Below, in pieces: positions 14,415 to 19,894 of a stretch of DNA of 19,894 nucleotides. Both the position numbers and the translations under genes were made by a program. Each line of letters starts with the position of its first letter. The stretch's first letter is position 1. Source of the DNA: Desulfobacteraceae bacterium (GTDB lineage: Bacteria > Desulfobacterota > Desulfobacteria > Desulfobacterales > Desulfosarcinaceae); contig JALVQM010000061.1 of the NCBI GenBank assembly GCA_027025615.1, positions 1 to 19,894 on the forward strand, written 5' to 3'. The notes beneath the pieces are model-generated. The model saw only the letters and a program-made list of their open reading frames with translations. It ran no database searches and was not told where the DNA came from.

Positions 14415-16448
14415 CTAGGCGATAACCGCCAAAACATCTCCCTTGGCAACTGAATCACCACTGTCGTAGCCAACGGCCTTGATTGTACCGCTGCATGGTG
14501 CCGGCAGGGCATTTTCCATCTTCATTGCTTCCAGTACAACGACCGTTTCACCCTCGTTGACTGTATCACCGACACCCTTTTCGTAACGCACTATCATACC
14601 CGGCATGGGGGCTTTCAACTCGGTGCCCTCCACAGTGGCAGCAGGTGCCGGTTCATCCTTCTTTTCCTCTGCAGGCGGCTCTTGCTTGGCTGGTTCAGCC
14701 GGTGCAGGGGCAGCAGGCGCAGCAACAGCGGGTGCAGCCGGCATGGCCATGGGCTGGGGCATGACCGGGGCCGTTGCCAGTTGCTGGGCGTATGCAAGGA
14801 CAGGAGAGCCGCCGACTTCGTCCACACCGACCTCGAAATATTCGTCATCGATAAAAACGTTAAAGGTCCGCAGATTTTCGCTCTTTTCCGGCATATCCTT
14901 TTGCTTCTTTTCCACCAGTTCTCCGGCCAGGGCCTTTTTGACCAACTCTTCACGTTTTTTTACATCATCCATGGTAACCGGCTTGACACTCTCAGGCGGC
15001 TCTTCCTTGCCGTACTTCCACTTGAGAAACTTTTTGCCGGTAACCGGGTACAAAGCGTAAATCAACAGGTCGTCCATGTCGACCGCCAGGTCACCGATTT
15101 CTTCTTTGGCCTTTGGAAGCTCAGGCTCCAGCACTTCAGCCGGCCGGCAGGTAATCGGTTCTTCGCCACGGGGATAGCCCTTGAGAGCCTTTTTCTGGAC
15201 CTCGGGATCGATCGGCACGGCGGTTTTGCCGTACAGCCCGTAGCACAAATCCTTTACCTGGTCGGTGATCATCTTGTAGCGCTCATTTTCGTCATCGAAA
15301 AGAACGTTGTTCACTGTCTGGATACCTACAATCTGGCTGGTCGGTGTAACCAGCGGAATCTGTCCAAGCTCCTTGCGTACCCGGGGAAGCTCTTTGTATA
15401 CTTCGTCTATTTTGTCCAGGGCATCCAGCTCACGCAACTGGTTGACCAGGTTGGAAAGCATTCCGCCGGGGGTCTGGTGGAGCAACACATTGATGTCGAT
15501 TATGGACATCTTGGAATCATCAAGCAGGTGCTTGTACTTGGGCATTACCTCTTTTTCGAGCTTTTCGTTTATTTTGGCCAGCAACTTGATATCAAAACCG
15601 GTATCGCGGTTTGTTCCCAGCAATGTCATTACCAGGGGCTCCAACGCAGCGTGTGAAGTACGATAAGCATAGGGTGACATACAGGTATCAATTATATCCA
15701 CCCCGGCCTCAATAGCCTTAAGGTGGGTCATGGGTGACATACCGGAGGTAAAATGGCTGTGCAGGTGGATGGGCGGTTTGACAGCCTCTTTGAGGGCTTT
15801 TACGATCTGGTATGCGTCGTAGGGGGCCAGCAGGCCGGCCATATCCTTGATGCAGATGCTGTCTGCACCCATGGCTTCAAGGTCTTTGGCCTTGCTGACG
15901 TAGTAATCCAGGTTATAAACTTCACCGCCCATGCGTGGTTCGGTCATGGTGTAACAGATGCAACCCTGAAAATGTTTGCCGCATTTTTTGATAACAGGCA
16001 CCACAGTTTCAAAATTGCGGTAATCGTTGAGGGCATCAAATGTGCGGAAGATGTCCATACCGTTCTCAGCAGCTCTTTCCACGAAGGCCTCGGCCACATC
16101 ATCGGCATAGTTACGGTAACCTACCAGGTTCTGGCCGCGCAAAAGCATGGAAAAAGGGGTTTTCTTGAAATAACGTTTCAGGGTGCGGATTCGTTCCCAC
16201 GGGTCTTCGTTGAGGAACCTGTGCATGGTGTCGAAGGTGGCCCCTCCCCAGGTCTCAACTGCCCAGAAACCGACCTCGTCCATCATTTCGGCCACCGGAA
16301 TCATATCTTCTGTCCGGCCCCTGGTGGCAAACAGGGACTGGTGACCGTCACGCAGGCTCAAGTCTTCGATTTTGACTGGGTTTTCGGCCTTGGGCCGATC
16401 CTTGCTGTAATTCATCTTGGTCATTTTGACTTGATCGTGTGCGCTCAT
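14415..16448 (-). CDS. biotin carboxyltransferase, 5S/OadA type, with fused biotin carrier domain
   Basis: A 677-residue protein with two parts. The first 500 or so residues are a TIM-barrel carboxyltransferase acting on pyruvate/oxaloacetate. Asp34 is in LSLRDGHQS, Lys201 in SICIKDMAGL is the carboxylated metal-bridging lysine, and His230/His232 in HLHSHFTSG are metal ligands. A Pro/Ala/Glu-rich linker follows (about 560-605). The C-terminal biotinyl domain has the biotin-accepting Lys643 in VLEAMKMENAL. The family includes oxaloacetate decarboxylase alpha, pyruvate carboxylase subunit B and the transcarboxylase 5S subunit. The neighbouring methylmalonyl-CoA carboxyltransferase gene and the lack of a biotin carboxylase or membrane beta subunit favour a transcarboxylase: methylmalonyl-CoA plus pyruvate to propionyl-CoA plus oxaloacetate, reversible. 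AAGGAG before the ATG at 16448 sets the start. Confidence 0.92.
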   Translation of the reverse strand: MSAHDQVKMTKMNYSKDRPKAENPVKIEDLSLRDGHQSLFATRGRTEDMIPVAEMMDEVGFWAVETWGGATFDTMHRFLNEDPWERIRTLKRYFKKTPFSMLLRGQNLVGYRNYADDVAEAFVERAAENGMDIFRTFDALNDYRNFETVVPVIKKCGKHFQGCICYTMTEPRMGGEVYNLDYYVSKAKDLEAMGADSICIKDMAGLLAPYDAYQIVKALKEAVKPPIHLHSHFTSGMSPMTHLKAIEAGVDIIDTCMSPYAYRTSHAALEPLVMTLLGTNRDTGFDIKLLAKINEKLEKEVMPKYKHLLDDSKMSIIDINVLLHQTPGGMLSNLVNQLRELDALDKIDEVYKELPRVRKELGQIPLVTPTSQIVGIQTVNNVLFDDENERYKMITDQVKDLCYGLYGKTAVPIDPEVQKKALKGYPRGEEPITCRPAEVLEPELPKAKEEIGDLAVDMDDLLIYALYPVTGKKFLKWKYGKEEPPESVKPVTMDDVKKREELVKKALAGELVEKKQKDMPEKSENLRTFNVFIDDEYFEVGVDEVGGSPVLAYAQQLATAPVMPQPMAMPAAPAVAAPAAPAPAEPAKQEPPAEEKKDEPAPAATVEGTELKAPMPGMIVRYEKGVGDTVNEGETVVVLEAMKMENALPAPCSGTIKAVGYDSGDSVAKGDVLAVIA

Positions 16449-16501
16449 TCTATGGCTCTCCTTGTAATTGGTTTGGTTTGCTTTATTGGCTGTTTACATT
16501 T

Positions 16502-16720
16502 TCAGCGGCCAAAGGCCTTAAGCTGCATCAAAGTCCTGTTTTGCATCATGGCCTGACGACCGGAAAGACCCCAGAGGTTAGCGGCAGATGCCGGTCGTCT
16601 GGTCTTCTTGGGTGTAAGGTCGACCCCGGAGGCCGCCAGGTACAGGGCCTCCTGCTCAGTCTGCAAATAGGACGCGACGGCTGCTATGGCTGCGGCCAAT
16701 TTTTTTTCGTTTGCTTCCAT
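16502..16720 (-). CDS. small protein associated with biotin transcarboxylase subunits
   Basis: A 72-residue protein between the two carboxyltransferase genes. The first part (MEANEKKLAAAIAAVASYLQ) is an amphipathic Ala-rich helix. A Lys/Arg/Pro/Ala linker follows, then a conserved-looking end, NLWGLSGRQAMMQNRTLMQL. The W-x-x-x-GR-x-x-M pattern resembles the C-termini of small subunits (OadG/MmdD/MmdE type) that accompany biotin-dependent decarboxylases. No hydrophobic membrane helix is present, unlike the Na+-pump gamma/delta subunits. I infer a soluble assembly or tethering peptide for the 12S and 5S components. The ATG at 16720 is preferred (AGGGA upstream); an in-frame TTG at 16756 would add 12 residues. 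Spacing to both neighbours is about 50 bases. Confidence 0.7.
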   Translation of the reverse strand: MEANEKKLAAAIAAVASYLQTEQEALYLAASGVDLTPKKTRRPASAANLWGLSGRQAMMQNRTLMQLKAFGR

Positions 16721-16768
16721 GGATGTTTTCCCTGCTATTTGGCGTTTTTCAATCAAGCGGCTATTTTT

Positions 16769-18322
16769 TTACATGGGAATGTTGCCATGTTTTTTCGGTG
16801 GCCGCTGTTCGCGCTTGGTGCACATCAGTTCCAGGGCCTCGATCAACCGCGGCCTGGTATCCCGCGGCTGGATAACCGCATCTATGTATCCCCGGCGGGC
16901 GGCGCAATAGGGATTCGAAAACAGTCTATCGTACTCCTCTATCTTGGCCTGTCGAACAGCCTGGGGATCGTCAGCCTCTTTGATTTCCTTGCGATGAATG
17001 ATATTGGCCGCACCTGCCGAGCCCATAACGGCGATCTCCGCCGTAGGCCAGGCCAGAGCGTAATCTGCGCCCAGGTCCTTTGAGCACATGGCAAGATAGG
17101 AACCGCCATAATCCTTGCGGGTAACTAGAAGCATCTTCGGCACGGTGGCCTCGGAGTAACACCAAAGCAGCTTGGCGCCGTGGCGGATGATTCCACCCCA
17201 TTCCTGCTGGCTTCCAGGAAGATATCCGGGCACATCGGCGATGGTCAGCATGGGAATGTTGAAAGAATCGCAAAAACGAATGAAACGGGTAGCTTTATCG
17301 GAAGCATCAATGTCCAGACATCCTGCCAGTACCTGGGGTTGATTGGCAATGATACCGATGGTTCGTCCATTCAGGCGGGCAAAACCGACAATAATGTTCT
17401 TGGCAAAATACTGATGGGGCTCGAAAAACTCCCCGTCATCCACAATGGACCCAATCACGGCTTTCATGTCGTAAGACTGATTGGGGTTATCGGGAACAAT
17501 TTTATCCAGATCCGGATCGGTCCGGGCCGGATCGTCCTGGGTTTCAACAACAGGCGGATCTTCCATGTTGTTTGCCGGCAGATAGGAAAGCAGTTTCTTG
17601 ATCTTGTCCAGAGCGTCCTTGTCATCTTCACATGCAAAATGGGCCACTCCGCTCTTTTCATTATGGGTCATGGCTCCGCCCAGCTCTTCAAAGGTGATCT
17701 GTTCACCGGTTACCGACTTGATCACTTCAGGCCCGGTAATAAACATGTAGCTTGTATTTTTGACCATGAATATCCAGTCGGTCATGGCCGGAGAATAGAC
17801 CGCCCCTCCCGCGGTAGGCCCCATAATGGCCGAAATCTGGGGGATCACACCGGAAGCCAGTGAATTGCGATAAAAAATCTGTCCGTATCCGGACAGGGCA
17901 TCTACTCCTTCCTGAATACGGGCTCCACCAGAATCATTCAGACCGATGAAAGGAACTCCGGCCTTGAGAGCCATGTCCATTACTTTGCAAATTTTCTTGG
18001 CATGCATTTCGCCCAGGCTGCCGGCGCGGGAAGTAAAATCCTGGGCAAAAGCAAATACCGGTCTGCCGTCTACCAGGCCATGACCGGTAACCACGCCGTC
18101 GGAGGCAATATCGACATTTTCCATTCCAAAGTTTACACAGCGATGCTCGACAAACATGTCCAATTCACGGAATGTACCTTCGTCGAACAAGTAATTCAGA
18201 CGCTGCCGTGCGGTCAGTTTGCCTTTTTTCTTGTGCTTGGCGACCGCATCTTTGCCGCCCATCTCAAGGATTTGGGCCTCTTTTTCCTTGAGTTCCTTGA
18301 TCTTGTCTTCGACAGTTCCCAT
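16769..18322 (-). CDS. mmdA: methylmalonyl-CoA carboxyltransferase (12S/MmdA type)
   Basis: A 517-residue member of the acyl-CoA carboxyltransferase family that moves the carboxyl group between methylmalonyl-CoA and biotin. The two crotonase-like halves are clear. The first oxyanion region is GLNDSGGARIQEG (127-139) with GPTAGGAVYSPA. The second is IADVPGYLPGSQQEWGGIIR (361-380) with DYGGSYLAM. The C-terminus is PPKKHGNIPM, as in the family. The frame is open to 18367 from a TTG, but the ATG at 18322 is preceded by GGAAAGGA and gives the standard MGTVEDKIKEL start. It is 139 bases downstream of meaB. That AT-rich spacer has a possible TAATAT -10 box on the minus strand (18400-18405), so an internal promoter is possible. 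Close relatives act on propionyl-CoA in carboxylases; the mutase and 5S neighbours point to transcarboxylation. Confidence 0.93.
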   Translation of the reverse strand: MGTVEDKIKELKEKEAQILEMGGKDAVAKHKKKGKLTARQRLNYLFDEGTFRELDMFVEHRCVNFGMENVDIASDGVVTGHGLVDGRPVFAFAQDFTSRAGSLGEMHAKKICKVMDMALKAGVPFIGLNDSGGARIQEGVDALSGYGQIFYRNSLASGVIPQISAIMGPTAGGAVYSPAMTDWIFMVKNTSYMFITGPEVIKSVTGEQITFEELGGAMTHNEKSGVAHFACEDDKDALDKIKKLLSYLPANNMEDPPVVETQDDPARTDPDLDKIVPDNPNQSYDMKAVIGSIVDDGEFFEPHQYFAKNIIVGFARLNGRTIGIIANQPQVLAGCLDIDASDKATRFIRFCDSFNIPMLTIADVPGYLPGSQQEWGGIIRHGAKLLWCYSEATVPKMLLVTRKDYGGSYLAMCSKDLGADYALAWPTAEIAVMGSAGAANIIHRKEIKEADDPQAVRQAKIEEYDRLFSNPYCAARRGYIDAVIQPRDTRPRLIEALELMCTKREQRPPKKHGNIPM

Positions 18323-18461
18323 CACCGATTCCTTTCCTCTGGACTGATTTATATCCAAGGCCGCCAACCGGAAAAGGCATCCTTGGTTTGGTTATTTGTA
18401 TATTATCAATAGCTTAACAATTAAACCCATATCCCTTAAATAAAATCAAATTTTTAGACTT

Positions 18462-19454
18462 CTAGACTGTCTGCTTGTTGTCAAGCAAAAAAAGCAACTC
18501 CTGGGCAGCAATCGTAGGAGCCTTGATCCCCTTTTTAACCTGGGCACAAACCGAATCCAGGTGTTCCTTAACCTGTGGATGACTGTAAAATCGCTGCTTA
18601 AGGCCATCTTCCACCAGTGACCACATCCAGTTCAGGGCCTGGGCACGTCGCTTCTGCTCCAATTCTCCGGTGGCTGTCAGTTTGCGGCGATGGTCCAGAA
18701 CCGTTTCCCAGATGGTGTCCACACCATCCAGGGTCAGGGCTGAGCAAGTCAAAACAGGAGGATACCACGTAGGAGTAGCCGGATTTAGTAAGTGCAAGGC
18801 CATCTGGTAGGCTTGAGCCGCTTTGCGGGCCTTTTCAAGATTATCGCCGTCGGCCTTGTTAACGGCCACCGCATCGGCAAGTTCCAGGACTCCTTTTTTT
18901 ATCCCCTGTAATTCGTCCCCCGCTCCGGCAAGCATTAAAACCAGGAAAAAGTCGACCATGGAAGACACCTCGGTTTCGGATTGCCCCACACCGACGGTTT
19001 CCACTATGACAACGTCAAAACCGGCCGCCTCGCAAACCAGCATTGTTTCCCTGGTCATCCGGGCCACACCCCCCAAGGTGGCACCAGCCGGAGAAGGCCT
19101 GATAAAAGCCTGTGAGGCTACGGCCAAACGCTCCATGCGGGTCTTGTCGGCCATGATGCTGCCCCCACTGCGCTTGCTGGAAGGGTCAACGGCCAAAACT
19201 GCAACCTGGTGCCCTTTGTCAATAAGCATCATGCCCAGACTTTCGATAAAAGTGCTTTTGCCCACCCCGGGAACACCGGTAATCCCAAGCCTGATGGCGT
19301 TGCCGGCATAAGGCAGCAGTCCGTCGATTATCTTCTGGGACAGACGACGGTGTTCCGGATGGGTACTTTCGACCAGGGTAATGGTTTTTGCCAGTGCCCG
19401 TCGATCACCACCCCGGACTGCTTCGATGTATGCGGTCGGTTCGTTGAGCTTCAT
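18462..19454 (-). CDS. meaB: MeaB/ArgK-type GTPase, methylmalonyl-CoA mutase chaperone
   Basis: A 330-residue P-loop GTPase of the G3E/MeaB family. Walker A is GVPGVGKST (60-68), the Mg/switch region includes AVDPSSKRSGGSIMADKTRM, the G3-like motif is ETVGVGQSE (152-160), and NKAD (199-202) gives guanine specificity. MeaB protects methylmalonyl-CoA mutase from inactivation and gates loading of adenosylcobalamin. In older annotation the family was called ArgK. The ATG at 19454 is only six bases after the stop of the mutase gene, so it is translationally coupled to its client. Helical C-terminal residues (about 265-325) match the family dimerisation region. The end is unremarkable. Confidence 0.95.
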   Translation of the reverse strand: MKLNEPTAYIEAVRGGDRRALAKTITLVESTHPEHRRLSQKIIDGLLPYAGNAIRLGITGVPGVGKSTFIESLGMMLIDKGHQVAVLAVDPSSKRSGGSIMADKTRMERLAVASQAFIRPSPAGATLGGVARMTRETMLVCEAAGFDVVIVETVGVGQSETEVSSMVDFFLVLMLAGAGDELQGIKKGVLELADAVAVNKADGDNLEKARKAAQAYQMALHLLNPATPTWYPPVLTCSALTLDGVDTIWETVLDHRRKLTATGELEQKRRAQALNWMWSLVEDGLKQRFYSHPQVKEHLDSVCAQVKKGIKAPTIAAQELLFLLDNKQTV

Positions 19455-19460
19455 ATTGAT

Positions 19461-19894
19461 TCAGACAAACTTTTCTTCGATGGCATTGAGCACCTTGTTA
19501 GCTGACTCCGGTACCGGTGTGCCGGGACCAAAAACCCCCACCGCCCCGGCCTTGTATAGATAGTCGTAATCATGGGGCGGAATCACTCCGCCCACCACCA
19601 CAAGGATATCCTCTCCACCGGCTTGTTTGAGAGCTTCGACCAACTGGGGAACCAGGGTCTTGTGCCCGGCTGCCAGACTGGAAGCACCAACCACGTGAAC
19701 GTCATTTTCAACCGCCATCTTGGCCGCTTCTTCCGGGGTCTGGAACATGGGACTTATATCAACATCGAAGCCCAGGTCGGCATAGGCGGTGGCGATTACC
19801 TTGATACCCCGGTCATGACCGTCCTGGCCCATTTTGGTCAGCAGAATTCGTGGACGCCGGCCGTGACGGGAAGCAAAATCCGCGGTCCGCTTGC
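19461..19894 (-). CDS. methylmalonyl-CoA mutase, C-terminal cobalamin-binding domain (partial)
   Basis: The gene runs off the right edge, so only the last 144 or so residues are seen. They form the B12-binding Rossmann-like domain of the mutase. RPRILLTKMGQDGHDRG carries the DxHxxG motif whose His is the lower ligand of cobalamin. ATAYADLGFDVDISPMFQTP, VGASSLAAGH and LVVVGGVIPPHDYDYLYKAG follow in the usual order. The end GPGTPVPESANKVLNAIEE is typical of the large (alpha) chain. The enzyme interconverts succinyl-CoA and (R)-methylmalonyl-CoA. It could be the end of a fused large subunit or a separate B12-binding subunit; the window cannot decide, although the preceding open frame without a start favours a longer chain. 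Confidence 0.95.
   Translation of the reverse strand, partial: KRTADFASRHGRRPRILLTKMGQDGHDRGIKVIATAYADLGFDVDISPMFQTPEEAAKMAVENDVHVVGASSLAAGHKTLVPQLVEALKQAGGEDILVVVGGVIPPHDYDYLYKAGAVGVFGPGTPVPESANKVLNAIEEKFV

Noticed and set aside
14682..15656. Plus-strand open frame of 324 codons inside the 5S carboxyltransferase gene
   Set aside because: It is antisense to a well-supported gene whose codon pattern leaves the opposite frame open; the translation looks like no known protein.
14415..18322. Na+-translocating methylmalonyl-CoA decarboxylase operon
   Set aside because: No membrane beta subunit, and the small protein lacks a membrane helix; a soluble transcarboxylase fits better.

Overview
The window reads as chromosomal DNA of an anaerobic bacterium, most likely a Desulfobacterota (deltaproteobacterial) sulfate reducer or syntroph. 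This is inferred from gene content, not from a database search. The pointers are a methylmalonyl-CoA pathway cluster built around a biotin-dependent transcarboxylase, a modular NifU with NifS, nickel-insertion genes hypAB, a DUF3783 protein next to a bacterial glutaminyl-tRNA synthetase, a Memo-family protein, and a secreted protein ending in a Gly-Gly-Cys-Phe-Ile tail.

Layout, left to right. Positions 1-111 hold the 3' end of an unidentified gene. A tRNA-Gln(CUG) with its own promoter and terminator follows. A plus-strand run then encodes a DUF3783 protein, glutaminyl-tRNA synthetase (glnS) and a PLP-dependent Cys/Met-metabolism enzyme. Convergent to these, on the minus strand, are a streptopain-like (C10) secreted protease with a PKD-like domain and, upstream of it, a small probable lipoprotein. 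Positions 6177-7326 are gene-poor: one doubtful 102-codon ORF and a clearly AT-rich, apparently non-coding stretch with hairpins. A 104-aa unknown protein and amrB (Memo family) follow on the minus strand. Across a divergent AT-rich spacer lie a possible 59-aa ORF and nifU-nifS on the plus strand.

From 11087 to the right edge everything is on the minus strand and forms one tightly packed cluster. In transcription order it is: methylmalonyl-CoA mutase (C-terminal cobalamin domain only), the mutase chaperone GTPase meaB, a carboxyltransferase of the 12S/MmdA type, a 72-aa accessory protein, a 5S-type carboxyltransferase carrying its own biotin domain, sucC, sucD, hypA and hypB. The mutase interconverts succinyl-CoA and (R)-methylmalonyl-CoA. 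The biotin enzymes move CO2 between methylmalonyl-CoA and pyruvate/oxaloacetate. SucCD interconverts succinyl-CoA and succinate with nucleotide phosphorylation. Together they make a reversible propionyl-CoA/succinate module. No membrane-bound carboxybiotin decarboxylase (Na+ pump beta) subunit is visible, which favours a soluble transcarboxylase. The hypA start overlaps the sucD stop, and hypB overlaps hypA, so nickel-enzyme maturation is translationally chained to the carbon pathway. A strong hairpin between nifS and hypB ends the cluster.

Most genes belong to recognisable families. The less ordinary items are the sucD-hypA-hypB coupling, the 72-aa transcarboxylase-associated protein, the protease tail, the AT-rich hairpin region near 6720-7326, and the 59-aa ORF with a nearby palindrome upstream of nifU. 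I did not find clear evidence of a wholly new multi-gene system, a CRISPR array, an insertion sequence or a phage.
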